From: Candidatus Avelusimicrobium pullarium
GTDB taxonomy: Bacteria > Elusimicrobiota > Elusimicrobia > Elusimicrobiales > Elusimicrobiaceae
Length of the DNA: 64,000 bases
NCBI GenBank assembly: GCA_944323745.1
Contig: CALUTQ010000001.1
Location: 734,863-798,862, forward strand
Direction of reading: 5' to 3'
Within the stretch, counting starts at the first letter, position 1; each line of letters starts with the position of its first letter. Under the pieces are notes generated by a model. It searched no databases and was not told the DNA's origin. It saw nothing but the letters and a program-made list of their open reading frames with translations. This document shows, piece after piece, positions 18,030 to 26,981 of this stretch. The position numbers and the translations under genes are program-made.

Positions 18030-19034
18030 TTATTTGTTGCCCCGGTTTACAAAGCCCATAGCGTGCAGCAGCACGTGCGGCTTTTTGCCTTGGCAGACAA
18101 TTTGCCAAATGGCGTCAATAATGGGGGTGTTTAGGTTGTTTTTGCGGGCAATGTCGTACACGCTTTGCACGGAGTTTACGCCTTCGGCAATGGTGCCCAC
18201 TTCTTTTTTGGCTTCTTCCAAAGAAAGACCGGAGCCCAATTTTTCGCCCAACCGGCGATTGCGCGAAATGGCCGACATACCCGTTAAAATAGCGTCGCCA
18301 AAGCCGGCTAAACTATATACTGTGTTGGGCTGGCCGCCTTGGCTGACGATTAAATCGTTCATTTCCTGCAGGGCTTGTGTAATTAAGGCGGCTTTGGCGT
18401 TGGCGCCGTCCCCGATGCCGTCAATCACGCCGGCCCCGATGGCTACGACATTTTTAATGCCGCCGCCGTATTCCACGCCGCGCCGGTCGGAAGAAGGCAC
18501 CACGATAATCGGGTCCCCGTCAAAAACGCGGCGGATGTCTTCCACCAGTACGGGGTCTTTGCCGGCCAGCATAATTTTGGTCGGCACGTCTTGGGCTACT
18601 TCCAAGGCAAAGCTCGGCCCGCTGAAGGCCAGCACTTTATCCTGCAGCTGGGGCAGTTCTTCTTCAATAATTTCACAAATGGTTTTAAAAGATTTGTCTT
18701 CTATCCCTTTAGAGGCGCTAACCACCGGCAGCACTTTGCCGTTTAAAAGCGGTTTTAACTGTTCGCGGCAAAAGTTGCGTATGGCTTTGGAAGATATGAC
18801 AAACACCAACATATCCGCGTCCTGCACGGCTTCGGCCACATTGCCGGTAAGTTTGATGTTGTCGTGTATTTTGAAATTAGGGATATTGGGGTGCGTACCG
18901 CTGGTTTTAAGCACGTTAAGCAACGGTTCGGAATATTCCCACAGGCGCACGCGGTAGCCGCGCTTGGCCAAATGCTGGGCAATAACGCTGCCCCAAATAC
19001 CGGCACCGAAAACGGCAATATTATTTATGTTCAT
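18030..19034 (-). CDS. gpsA: Glycerol-3-phosphate dehydrogenase [NAD(P)+]
   Basis: The 334-residue cytoplasmic enzyme makes sn-glycerol 3-phosphate from dihydroxyacetone phosphate. The nucleotide-binding loop GAGIWG is at residues 10-15. The catalytic region contains GIEDKS, LSGPSFALEVA-like and GGGIKNVVAIGAGV, which is the signature of the family. The start was set at the ATG at 19034, just before MNINNIAVFGAG; an upstream in-frame start would add unconserved sequence inside plsY. It overlaps plsY by 14 bases. plsY uses its product. Confidence 0.96.
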   Translation of the reverse strand: MNINNIAVFGAGIWGSVIAQHLAKRGYRVRLWEYSEPLLNVLKTSGTHPNIPNFKIHDNIKLTGNVAEAVQDADMLVFVISSKAIRNFCREQLKPLLNGKVLPVVSASKGIEDKSFKTICEIIEEELPQLQDKVLAFSGPSFALEVAQDVPTKIMLAGKDPVLVEDIRRVFDGDPIIVVPSSDRRGVEYGGGIKNVVAIGAGVIDGIGDGANAKAALITQALQEMNDLIVSQGGQPNTVYSLAGFGDAILTGMSAISRNRRLGEKLGSGLSLEEAKKEVGTIAEGVNSVQSVYDIARKNNLNTPIIDAIWQIVCQGKKPHVLLHAMGFVNRGNK

Positions 19035-19647
19035 TTTGTCTTTTTTTGGCGCCGTCTTCAAAGGCCAGTTCTTTTTTGGCCAGCAGGCGCTTAATATTAG
19101 GGATGTGTTTATAGATGACCAGCAAGGCAATCGCCGTGGCCATAATGTCTACAGCCAGCGGATGGGTGCCGATGGTAAAGCTGGCTATGGGCAGCACCAA
19201 ACACGCCACTATAGAGCCGATGGAAATGCGGCCCCACAAAGCCACACATACCACAAAGGCTGCAAAGGCCAACCCCGTCGGAATAGGCAGCAGGGCGGCA
19301 AACACGCCGGCGGAGGTGGCCACGCCTTTTCCGCCGCGGAATTTAAGATAAATCGTCCACATATGACCCAAAATGGCAATGGTGCCGCACAGGATGGCCG
19401 GCCAGTAATAGCCCTTAAAAAAGTGCAAGGCCAAACACGTGGGGATAAACCCTTTCAACCCGTCAATTAAAAAAGTGGTAATGCCGGCCCATTTGCCTAC
19501 GGTGCGGTATACATTGGCCGCGCCGGGGTTGCCGGAACCATACTGGCGGATATCAATGCCCATTGCTTTGCGGGCAATCAGGTAACCGGTAGGCACGGCC
19601 CCGAGCAAGTAACTAAACAAAACGAGAAGGAGTACTTTTATTGTCAT
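19021..19647 (-). CDS. plsY: Glycerol-3-phosphate acyltransferase PlsY
   Basis: The 208-residue integral membrane enzyme acylates glycerol 3-phosphate from acyl-phosphate, the first membrane lipid step in most bacteria. The three PlsY motifs are visible: YLLGAVPTGYLIARK, GSGNPGAANVYRT and KFRGGKGVATSAG. The next gene, gpsA, supplies the substrate. TATAAT lies exactly six bases before the ATG with no Shine-Dalgarno sequence. A lysine-rich tail closes the protein. Confidence 0.96.
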   Translation of the reverse strand: MTIKVLLLVLFSYLLGAVPTGYLIARKAMGIDIRQYGSGNPGAANVYRTVGKWAGITTFLIDGLKGFIPTCLALHFFKGYYWPAILCGTIAILGHMWTIYLKFRGGKGVATSAGVFAALLPIPTGLAFAAFVVCVALWGRISIGSIVACLVLPIASFTIGTHPLAVDIMATAIALLVIYKHIPNIKRLLAKKELAFEDGAKKRQNEHK

Positions 19648-19659
19648 ATATTTATTATA
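19648..19659 (-). promoter_or_regulatory. Leaderless-type promoter of plsY-gpsA-HU
   Basis: On the minus strand TATAAT (complement of 19654-19659) is followed by six bases and the ATG at 19647. Confidence 0.65.
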
Positions 19660-19788
19660 TAAAGTTTGGCAAAACAGGCAACGTCAAAATCGCAAAAAGG
19701 CGTATCCGTGTGGCCGAAAATACTTTTTTTATATATACTAAAAAGTAGAGCAAATTTTGTGTTACTTTATGTTGAGGGTCTGCCGAAT

Positions 19789-20802
19789 ATGAAAAAACGC
19801 ATCTGTCTGTTGATAGTGGCGGCCGTATGCGCGCCGCTGCTGGCTTTGGCGCAGGACGCGCCGCGGTTTTTTGCCGAAGATTTTTTAAACCAAACCGTTA
19901 TTTTGAGCAGCGACGGTTCCCACGCCAAACAATGCCAGGCCGTGCGTATTTTGCCCAAATGGTATTTAACGGCAGCCCACTGCGTGCGCCCGTATTGCGA
20001 TAAAGAGTGCCGCATTACCTTTAGTTTGATTCAAGGCAATTTACAGGCCTCGGCAGACGTATATCACTCGTCTTCCGAAGCGTCCGTCTTTGTGCCGCGC
20101 CAGTATCGCCCCGGCACGGCGGAAAATATCCGCTATGACATTGCCTTGGTGCGTTTTGATCCGCGGCCGGAAGATTACTTTTTTTATGAAGCTTCTTCCA
20201 AAGAGGTATTGGACGAAAAAACTTTCTTAAAAAAATTAAAAGGTTCGGCTTATCGCGATCAGTATGAGCAGTGGGAAGCGTTAAAAAAGGCCCGTCCCAA
20301 ACTGTTGGTTATTTCCGACACGTTTGACCGTCTGGTACAGCAGCCGCTGGCCGTGCCGGATCTGCGCCAGAGCGGCATTTTTTTTAAAGACAGCAAAGAC
20401 AAACCGTTTTATTATTTTTCCAAATTGCGCCATTATCTGGGGCTTAACTTCGGCGTGGAAAAGGGGATGAGCGGCTCGGGCGTGGTATTGCCGGGTGGGC
20501 ATATTATCGGGGTGGTGTCGGCCAGTTTGACCAAGGGGGCTGTTATGCCGGTGTATGATGATAATGACCGTCAAATTGCCGAGGTGCCTTATTCGGCCCA
20601 ATACTTTTTGTTTACGCCTATCAGCCGGCAAAATGCCAGTTTCATCAACGCTACCGTTTCTTCTTTTCACGAAGCGGGCCGCAAGCCCGATTTTGCCACC
20701 ATAGACAGCCGCTACGCCGAAAAAACCGATACCACGCTGGAAACGGCTTTCGGCGGGGCGCTGACCGTGCGGGAAGTGTTGAACTCTAAAGAGAAGAAGT
20801 GA
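19789..20802 (+). CDS. Secreted trypsin-like serine protease (S1 family)
   Basis: The 337-residue protein has a signal peptide (about residues 1-21) and a chymotrypsin-fold domain with all three catalytic residues visible: H64 in LTAAHC, D117 in RYDIALVRF and S228 in GMSGSG. The start at 19789 was chosen because the signal peptide begins there and GAGG lies eleven bases upstream. An insertion of about 80 residues, charged and partly helical, separates the Asp and Ser segments. No PDZ domain is present, so it is not a standard DegP. Substrate is unknown. The 3' end overlaps the convergent hflX gene by 17 bases, with no terminator between them. Confidence 0.85.
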   Translation: MKKRICLLIVAAVCAPLLALAQDAPRFFAEDFLNQTVILSSDGSHAKQCQAVRILPKWYLTAAHCVRPYCDKECRITFSLIQGNLQASADVYHSSSEASVFVPRQYRPGTAENIRYDIALVRFDPRPEDYFFYEASSKEVLDEKTFLKKLKGSAYRDQYEQWEALKKARPKLLVISDTFDRLVQQPLAVPDLRQSGIFFKDSKDKPFYYFSKLRHYLGLNFGVEKGMSGSGVVLPGGHIIGVVSASLTKGAVMPVYDDNDRQIAEVPYSAQYFLFTPISRQNASFINATVSSFHEAGRKPDFATIDSRYAEKTDTTLETAFGGALTVREVLNSKEKK

Positions 20803-22033
20803 GCTTGTGCTTCAGCTCCTGCCAGTTGCCCTCGGTTGCCATAATTTTCAGGAGCATCTCTCCTTGCTCATCCGTTTGGCAGCTTAGTACCAGACAGCGG
20901 CTGTAAATGCTGCCCAGCAGAGCGGCTTGGGCCGCTTTTAAACGCAGCGCGTGCACCTTCCATTTGGTTTTTAAGGCTTGTTCTACCGCTTTAAGCAGCG
21001 GGGAAAGGCCTTTTTTGTTTTGCGCACTGATAAACAATGCCTGCGGATATTGTGTTTTAAGCGCGCGCAGGCGCGGGGCGGAAAGCAAGTCGGCTTTGTT
21101 CATTACGTCTATTACGGGCAGGCGTGCTGTTTTTAAATCGGTCAAAATTTGCCTTACGGTGCGGCTTTGCAATTCCAGTTGGTCGCTGGAAGCGTCGTGC
21201 ACGTGCAGCAGTACATCGGCAAATTTGGTTTCTTCCAGCGTGGCGCGGAAGGCCGACACCAGCCAATGGGGCAGTTTCTGAATAAAACCTACCGTGTCGG
21301 TAAAGAGCATTTGTCCGCCGCCTTTCATCGGCACGCGGCGGGTGGTGGGGTCCAAGGTGGCAAACAGTTTATCGTCGGCATAAACGGCATTCCCGCCGGC
21401 CAGCGCATTGAGCAGCGTGCTTTTGCCGGCATTGGTATAGCCGATAAGCGCAATTTGCGGCAAGGGGACGGAGGAGCGTCTTTCGCGACGCAGGGCGCGT
21501 TCTTTTTTTACCTGTTCAATTTCTTTTTCCAAACGTGCAATGCGGGCACGCAGACGGCGGCGGTCGTACTCCAGCTTGCGCTCCCCGGGGCCGCGCATAC
21601 CGATACCGCCCTTTTGCTGCATCATAGCTGCGCCTTTGCCGCTTAAGCGAGGCAGTAAATAGTTCAGCTGCGCCAGTTCCACCTGCAGTTTGCCTTCCTG
21701 CGTACGGGCACGCTGGGCGAAAATATCCAAAATCAGGCGGGTACGGTCCAACACTTTAGCGGGCAAAATTTCTTCCAAATTTTTCTGCTGGGCGGGGGTA
21801 ATTTCGTCGTCAAAAATAACGGCGTCGGCCTTAAGGGCTTGGCAGTTTTGGGCAATTTCCTGCAATTTGCCCGAGCCGATAAAGGTGGCGGGGTTGTAGG
21901 CTTCCAGCCGCACCTGATAAACGGCCGCCGTTTCGGCTCCGGCGGTTTGGGCCAGTCTTTGCAGTTCCTGTAAAGATTGCCCGTCGGCAAATTGGGTCTT
22001 GAGCGTTGCGCCCACCAAAATGACTTTTTCCAT
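20786..22033 (-). CDS. hflX: GTPase HflX
   Basis: The 415-residue GTPase binds the 50S subunit and can split or rescue stalled ribosomes. The N-terminal HflX domain contains NPATFIGSGK and DDEITPAQQKNLE. A coiled linker with GPGERKLEYDRRR leads to the G domain, whose P-loop GYTNAGKST is at 198-206. DTVGF and NKAD motifs follow. The gene begins 3 bases after miaA, an order (miaA then hflX) also known from proteobacteria, though without hfq here. Confidence 0.96.
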   Translation of the reverse strand: MEKVILVGATLKTQFADGQSLQELQRLAQTAGAETAAVYQVRLEAYNPATFIGSGKLQEIAQNCQALKADAVIFDDEITPAQQKNLEEILPAKVLDRTRLILDIFAQRARTQEGKLQVELAQLNYLLPRLSGKGAAMMQQKGGIGMRGPGERKLEYDRRRLRARIARLEKEIEQVKKERALRRERRSSVPLPQIALIGYTNAGKSTLLNALAGGNAVYADDKLFATLDPTTRRVPMKGGGQMLFTDTVGFIQKLPHWLVSAFRATLEETKFADVLLHVHDASSDQLELQSRTVRQILTDLKTARLPVIDVMNKADLLSAPRLRALKTQYPQALFISAQNKKGLSPLLKAVEQALKTKWKVHALRLKAAQAALLGSIYSRCLVLSCQTDEQGEMLLKIMATEGNWQELKHKLTSSL

Positions 22034-22036
22034 AAT

Positions 22037-22978
22037 TTACTTTTTGCCGTATGCCGTGATGATTTGCTCGGTTAACATAGCTACGTCAAAATCGGCCGGT
22101 GCCGTAAGGTTTATTTTCAGGGCATTTTGATAACGGTTAAACCAGGTGCGCTGGCGTTTGGCGTATTGGCGGGTGAGAATGACGATTTTTTCAAAGGCGT
22201 CTTCTTGGGAAATTTGCCCGTTTATATATTGCAATATTTGCGGGTAGCCCAAGCTTTTAAGGGCGGGGCAGTCCGCCGCCGCACCCGCCGCCAGCAGGGC
22301 GCGCGTTTCCTGTGCCATAGGCTGCAGCATTGTGCGGGTGCGCCGTTCAATGCGTTTGTTTAAAAGCTCTTTATCCCAATTTAAATACACCAGCAGTGCT
22401 TTGTCATTTGGAAATTGCCCGAAGAAAGCACCGCTTTTTAAGGCCGAGGCCGGCTGCCCTGCCAGCAGGCATATTTCCAAGGCGCGCATTACGCGCTGAA
22501 TGTTGCCTGCGGGTATTTGCGCGGCGGAAACAGGGTCTTTTTGCGCCAAACGCGCGTGCAGTGCCTGCTTGCCTTGCGCGGCGGCAAAAGCCGTCAATTC
22601 GGCCCGCAAAGCAGGGTTGGCGGGGGGCAAATGGTCCATCCCCACAAAATACGCGTGTAAATACATTCCGGTTCCGCCGGCAAAAATGCAGGGCTTTTGC
22701 GGGTTGTTTTGTACAATGCTTTGGGCGCGGGTGCAAAAAGCGGCGGCGTCAAAACGGGCTTGGGGGGATAAGAAATCTACCAAATAATAAGGCACGCCTT
22801 CCACCAGATAGCGCCCGTCTTGCCAAGTGCCCCGGGGTTTGGCCGTACCGACGGTCAAGCCCTGATATACCTGACGGGAATCTGCCGAAATAATGACGGT
22901 ATGTAGTTGTTTGGCCAAGGCCAGCGCCAGTTCGGTTTTGCCGCTGGCGGTGGGGCCTGCAATGACAATTTGCCTCAT
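22037..22978 (-). CDS. miaA: tRNA dimethylallyltransferase
   Basis: The 313-residue enzyme adds the dimethylallyl group to A37 of tRNAs reading UNN codons. The P-loop AGPTASGKTELA lies at the N-terminus, followed by SADSRQVYQGLTVGTAKP and a C-terminal RQYAKRQRTWFNR segment, all typical. I chose the ATG at 22978. A TAAAAT box lies exactly six bases upstream, and the alternative ATG two codons earlier would fall inside that spacer. miaB, the next enzyme on the same base, is nearby at 23.5 kb. Confidence 0.96.
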   Translation of the reverse strand: MRQIVIAGPTASGKTELALALAKQLHTVIISADSRQVYQGLTVGTAKPRGTWQDGRYLVEGVPYYLVDFLSPQARFDAAAFCTRAQSIVQNNPQKPCIFAGGTGMYLHAYFVGMDHLPPANPALRAELTAFAAAQGKQALHARLAQKDPVSAAQIPAGNIQRVMRALEICLLAGQPASALKSGAFFGQFPNDKALLVYLNWDKELLNKRIERRTRTMLQPMAQETRALLAAGAAADCPALKSLGYPQILQYINGQISQEDAFEKIVILTRQYAKRQRTWFNRYQNALKINLTAPADFDVAMLTEQIITAYGKK

Positions 22979-22990
22979 AAACATATTTTA
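22979..22990 (-). promoter_or_regulatory. Leaderless-type promoter of miaA-hflX
   Basis: On the minus strand TACTAAAAT ends with the box TAAAAT (complement of 22985-22990), followed by six bases and the ATG at 22978. Confidence 0.55.
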
Positions 22991-23027
22991 GTAAATTGAA
23001 CGCGGTGAAAAAATCGGTTTGCCCCAT

Positions 23028-23053
23028 AAAAAAAGCCCGCCGGAGCGGGCTTG
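23028..23053 (-). terminator. Terminator after the miaB-PilZ unit
   Basis: On the minus strand AGCCCGC and GCGGGCT pair and are followed by seven T residues. Confidence 0.9.
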
Positions 23054-23072
23054 AAAGAGGGACTGTTTGGGG

Positions 23073-23540
23073 TTAGTCGTCAAACAGAGTTTCGTCTTTT
23101 TGAATTTTATTGCAAATGCGGTGCGCTTTGCAGGTGGCCACACACGCTTCGGGCAGGCGCAGCAGAATGCGCGTGTCGCAGTCGTTAAAATCGTCGGCCA
23201 TTGCGCTGATGAGCGCGGCGTATTGCGGTTTCATATCCAAAAATTCAATGCCTACGGTATATACGTTTTCTTTTTGTTTTACCCAAGCCATACGCGCGGC
23301 AATTTCCATACGTTCCGTACCGGGCAGCTGCAGGCTGATGGAAAAGCGTTCCGCCATCGGCGCTCCCAAAAAACTAATCATACGCATACCGGAAGCGGAA
23401 AGATCGGCCAAAATGGCCACCAGAGAGGTTTCTTTGCCGTCTTGGGTTTTGTAAAAAAGGTTGACCGGTTCAATTAAATTGCTGATTACCGGCATACGGC
23501 GGTGTTTGCGTTTTTCCGAAAAATTCTTTTTGTTTTCCAT
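23073..23540 (-). CDS. PilZ-domain protein
   Basis: The 155-residue protein contains a PilZ domain. The arginine-rich RKHRR is at about 11-15 and the downstream DLSASG motif at 46-51, at the expected spacing. These two motifs form the cyclic-di-GMP site in PilZ receptors. A beta-barrel pattern follows up to about residue 105. The C-terminal part has three cysteines (CDTR, ACVATC, RICN) and is not part of the standard domain. A role in type IV pilus or surface control is plausible, given pilT at the left edge, but is inferred. It lies directly behind miaB. Confidence 0.82.
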   Translation of the reverse strand: MENKKNFSEKRKHRRMPVISNLIEPVNLFYKTQDGKETSLVAILADLSASGMRMISFLGAPMAERFSISLQLPGTERMEIAARMAWVKQKENVYTVGIEFLDMKPQYAALISAMADDFNDCDTRILLRLPEACVATCKAHRICNKIQKDETLFDD

Positions 23541-23541
23541 A

Positions 23542-24771
23542 TCAGTCCCTCGTAAAAAGTAATGTTCCGTCCGAAGCTTCGGCTATGGTTTTCACTACTG
23601 TTCCTATTGTATAACTTTTTTGGGTTTGTGCCCAGAAATTGTCCGAACTGCGGCCCTTGCGGGGGCTTTCCATCAATACTTCTATTTCTTTGCCGACGTG
23701 CGCCGCGTAAGCGCCGTCTGCCAAACCCCTTACTTTATTTAACAAAATATCTAATCGTTCTTCCAGTACTTTTTCGCTTAACAGCGGCATTTGCGCCGCC
23801 GGCGTGCCCAGACGGGGGGAATATTTAAAGCAATACGCTGCAGAAAAGCCCGCTTCTTCCACTAGCGTAAGGGTTTGTTCAAAATCTTCCTGCGTTTCGG
23901 TGGGGAAGCCGACGATTAAATCGGTACTGATGGCAAAGCCGCGCGCTTTGAGGGCGTGTATTTTGTCTAACAATATTTCGCGCGTGTAGCCGCGTTTCAT
24001 TTCTTTTAACACTTTGCTGGAACCGCTTTGCGCGGGCAAATGTATATGACGGGCAATTTTGGGGTTATGTTCCACCGCCTGCAAAAACTGCGGCGTAATA
24101 AAGGCCGGATGCGGGCTGACAAAACGCACGCGCTCCACCCCGGGCAAAGCAGACACTTCGTTAAGCAAATCGGCAAACGTTTTGCCGTCTTCTTTCCAAG
24201 CGTTTACCGTTTGGCCCAAAAGCATAATTTCGGGGAAGCCTTCTTTAGCTTTTTGTGCGGCCCGCGCGCAAATGTCTTTGGAAGGCAGGCAATGCACCGG
24301 CCCGCGTACGGCAGGCACAATGCAGTACGTGCAGGCAAAGTCGCACCCGCGCATAATGGTTACATAGCCGGTGACGCCTTTGGCGGGCAAGCCGCCGCCG
24401 TGCTGCAGGGTGAACAGACCGCTTTTATCAAGCAAATCGGCAAAATGGTCTATATCGCGTGCGCCGGATACCAGGTCCAAATACGGGAAAGTCTTTTTCA
24501 GCTTTTCACCCAAACGCTGGGCCGCGCAGCCGGCAAAAATAATATGGCGTCCTGTTTTTTCCCGCTTCCATTGGCGCAGACGGCCCAAAAAAGACAGCGC
24601 GCGGTGTTCGGCGTGGTCGCGCACGGTGCAGGTATTGACTAAGGCCAAATCGGCTTCGTCTAAATTTTCGGTCAGAGTGTAGCCGCGGGAAAGCAAATGA
24701 GAGGCCATTTCTTCCGAATCGGCCAAATTCATTTGGCAGCCGTAGGTTTGAATGAAGAGTTTTTTTGTCAT
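23542..24771 (-). CDS. miaB: tRNA-2-methylthio-N6-dimethylallyladenosine synthase
   Basis: The 409-residue radical SAM methylthiotransferase acts on i6A37 made by MiaA. The N-terminal Fe-S cluster binding begins with YGCQMNLADSE. The radical SAM cysteines are in GCDFACTYC, and a C-terminal TRAM-like segment follows. The ATG at 24771 was preferred over a TTG two codons upstream. The terminator of pgi ends only a few bases before this ATG, so there is no room for an ordinary leader. Expression probably depends on read-through of that hairpin. Confidence 0.95.
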   Translation of the reverse strand: MTKKLFIQTYGCQMNLADSEEMASHLLSRGYTLTENLDEADLALVNTCTVRDHAEHRALSFLGRLRQWKREKTGRHIIFAGCAAQRLGEKLKKTFPYLDLVSGARDIDHFADLLDKSGLFTLQHGGGLPAKGVTGYVTIMRGCDFACTYCIVPAVRGPVHCLPSKDICARAAQKAKEGFPEIMLLGQTVNAWKEDGKTFADLLNEVSALPGVERVRFVSPHPAFITPQFLQAVEHNPKIARHIHLPAQSGSSKVLKEMKRGYTREILLDKIHALKARGFAISTDLIVGFPTETQEDFEQTLTLVEEAGFSAAYCFKYSPRLGTPAAQMPLLSEKVLEERLDILLNKVRGLADGAYAAHVGKEIEVLMESPRKGRSSDNFWAQTQKSYTIGTVVKTIAEASDGTLLFTRD

Positions 24772-24775
24772 ACAC

Positions 24776-24805
24776 AAAAAAGGCGGCGTTTAAACGCCGC
24801 CTTTT
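24776..24805 (-). terminator. Terminator hairpin between pgi and miaB
   Basis: On the minus strand GGCGGCGTTT and AAACGCCGCC form a perfect 10-bp inverted repeat followed by six T residues. It sits immediately before the miaB start codon. Confidence 0.88.
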
Positions 24806-24817
24806 GCTAAGGCAAAG

Positions 24818-26482
24818 TTAGAACAAGTCGCTCAGTTTTTTAATAGCTTGGGCGACTGGCTGCTGCAGGTGCAGTTTCACCACGCGGCGGCCTTTGTTTT
24901 CCAGCGCCTGAAAATCACCCAGGGCTTGTGCATTGCACAATTGGCCGAAGGTGTAATGCTGGCCGGGAATTTGAATGTCTTTGGCCGGTTCGGCAGACAA
25001 AATCAAAAACACGCCGTTGTTACCGTCGCCTTTGTGCAGCTGGCCGCTGGAGTGCAGATAGCGCGGACCGTAGCCGAACAATACGGCACGTTTGGTGCGG
25101 CACAAAATTTTGTCGCGCAGCTGGGAAAGGGCTTCGTCATTCTCTTTGGAAGGCCACACATAGGGCAAAATGGCCACATAGTCGTTACTTTCCAGCAGGG
25201 AGTAGAAGTCCTGCGGCAGGCTGCTGAGTTTTACCTCATCTTTTAAATCTTTGCTTACCAACAGCGGGGCCGTTACTTCGGCCGGAATGTCGCCCGCTTC
25301 CAGTTTGGCCAATACGTTTTTGGTCAGCGTTTTGGCTTCCTGCACGTTGGGTTGGTCAAAGGGGTCAATGGCCAAAATGGCGCCCGCGGCGGCGGTGGCA
25401 ATTTCCCACAGCAGGTACATAGCGCCCAGCTGGTATTTGTCTTCCATTTCAATGGTAAACATCGGGAAGCCGCGTTCGGCCAGGTCGTCGGCAATTTCTT
25501 CCACGCGTTTATTGTCGTCGGTATCGGCGGCAATATAGACAAAATAGCGGTCTTCGCGGTAGTCAAAATTACGGTGCAGCGTTTCGCCCACGACCGGCAC
25601 AATGCCTTTGCCTTCTTTGCCGGTAGATTCGGCCACCAGCTGTTCGGCCCACAGGCCAAACGTGGCTACTTCTTTGGGGGCCAAAATGGTCAGTTTGTCT
25701 TTACTGTGGTTGGCATAGCAGGCGCCCATATAGGCACCGAGTTTGACGGCTACATTGTCTTTTACGTCGGCTTCGGGGCCGAAAGACAAAGCGGCTTCTT
25801 TGGCGCCGTTTAAAATTTTAACCACGTCCACCCCCATAATGGCGGCCGGCACAATGCCAAAGAAAGACAAGGCGGAAAAGCGCCCGCCGATGTCGGAAGG
25901 GTTGGTAAACACGTGGCGGAATTTGTGTTTTTTAGCCAAAGTTTGCAAGCCGGTGCCTTCGTCGGTAATGGCAATAAAGTTTTTGCCCGGTTCTTTTACG
26001 CCGGCTTTTTTGACTTCTTCATAAAAATACGCAAATTGCGAAGACGGTTCCACCGTGCCGCCGGATTTGCTGGCGAAAATGAACAGCGTTTCGGCCGGGT
26101 TGATTTGCCCGCGCACGGCGCCCACCCAATCGGGGTTGGTGGTATCCAGCACAAAAAGTTCGGGGCAGCCCGACTGTTTGCCGAATAAAGAGCGGAACAC
26201 TTCGGGGGCCAGACTGCTGCCGCCCATACCCATTACCACGCAGTATTTAAATTCTTTTTGGGCTTCTTGAGCCAATTTTAGCACTTCGTCAATGTGTTCC
26301 AGCGTCCAATCGTACACCGTTTGCCAGCCCAAAAACTTTTTAATCAGTTCCTGATGTTCGGCGTCCTGCTTCCATAGGGAGGGATCTTTGGCCCAAAATT
26401 TCTTTTTAAAATTCAGGCCTTCCAGTTTGATAATGCCTTCGCGGACGATTCCTTCCGCCATAGGGTTTACGTTCATTTTCAT
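24818..26482 (-). CDS. pgi: Glucose-6-phosphate isomerase
   Basis: The 554-residue enzyme interconverts glucose 6-phosphate and fructose 6-phosphate. The SIS-type core has VVMGMGGSSLAPEV, FASKSGGTVEPSSQ and ITDEGTGL. The conserved HRNFDYRED-like segment and the late lysine region agree with the large bacterial form. AAGGAAG precedes the ATG by about eleven bases. It lies 44 bases downstream of rpiB, and the run moxR-batE-gmhA-rpiB-pgi could form one long transcript. Confidence 0.95.
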   Translation of the reverse strand: MKMNVNPMAEGIVREGIIKLEGLNFKKKFWAKDPSLWKQDAEHQELIKKFLGWQTVYDWTLEHIDEVLKLAQEAQKEFKYCVVMGMGGSSLAPEVFRSLFGKQSGCPELFVLDTTNPDWVGAVRGQINPAETLFIFASKSGGTVEPSSQFAYFYEEVKKAGVKEPGKNFIAITDEGTGLQTLAKKHKFRHVFTNPSDIGGRFSALSFFGIVPAAIMGVDVVKILNGAKEAALSFGPEADVKDNVAVKLGAYMGACYANHSKDKLTILAPKEVATFGLWAEQLVAESTGKEGKGIVPVVGETLHRNFDYREDRYFVYIAADTDDNKRVEEIADDLAERGFPMFTIEMEDKYQLGAMYLLWEIATAAAGAILAIDPFDQPNVQEAKTLTKNVLAKLEAGDIPAEVTAPLLVSKDLKDEVKLSSLPQDFYSLLESNDYVAILPYVWPSKENDEALSQLRDKILCRTKRAVLFGYGPRYLHSSGQLHKGDGNNGVFLILSAEPAKDIQIPGQHYTFGQLCNAQALGDFQALENKGRRVVKLHLQQPVAQAIKKLSDLF

Positions 26483-26526
26483 ATAGATAATTACTTCCTT
26501 TTTACAAGTTTAAAATTTAGCTTGGC

Positions 26527-26973
26527 TTACATCTTTTCTTCTAAGGCCAGCACTTTGTCCACACGTTTTTTGTAGTTGCCTTCATTAAAATACGAAGCGG
26601 CCAAAAAACGCTGCACGGCTTCTTCGGCCACGTGTTTACCGATAACCAGCGCCCCCAGACACAAGGCGTTCATATTGTCGTGTTCCACGCCTTGGTGGGC
26701 CGAGTATGCGTCGTGGCAGACGCAGGCATACACCCCGCGCATTTTATTGGCGGCTATGCACATACCGATGCCGCTGCCGCAGATGAGGACGGCCCTGTCA
26801 GCCTTCTTTTCTTGCAGCAAAGTGCCCGCTTTGGCCGCATAGTCGGGGAAATCTACCCGCTGCGTGCCGTCACAGCCGCAGTCCAATACGTCGTGACCCA
26901 ATTCTTTTATTTTGTTTACGACGGTTTCTTTCAGTTCAAAGCCTGCGTGGTCGCAGGCAACGGCTACTTTCAT
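26527..26973 (-). CDS. rpiB: Ribose-5-phosphate isomerase B
   Basis: The 148-residue enzyme interconverts ribose 5-phosphate and ribulose 5-phosphate. The family motifs ACDHAGFELKE, CGCDGTQRVDFPDYA and LICGSGIGMCIAANK are present, with Cys in the active-site loop. The start at 26973 is preceded by AGGAG; upstream in-frame residues are not conserved. It begins 8 bases after gmhA. Allose- or galactose-phosphate isomerases (LacA/B, AlsB) share the fold, but there is no sugar cluster here. Confidence 0.93.
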   Translation of the reverse strand: MKVAVACDHAGFELKETVVNKIKELGHDVLDCGCDGTQRVDFPDYAAKAGTLLQEKKADRAVLICGSGIGMCIAANKMRGVYACVCHDAYSAHQGVEHDNMNALCLGALVIGKHVAEEAVQRFLAASYFNEGNYKKRVDKVLALEEKM

Positions 26974-26981
26974 AAAATCTC

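Noticed and set aside
17878-18957. Plus-strand open frame (359 codons) opposite HU and gpsA
   Set aside because: It is a shadow of two conserved genes, with Ser/Thr/Pro-rich composition and no family resemblance.
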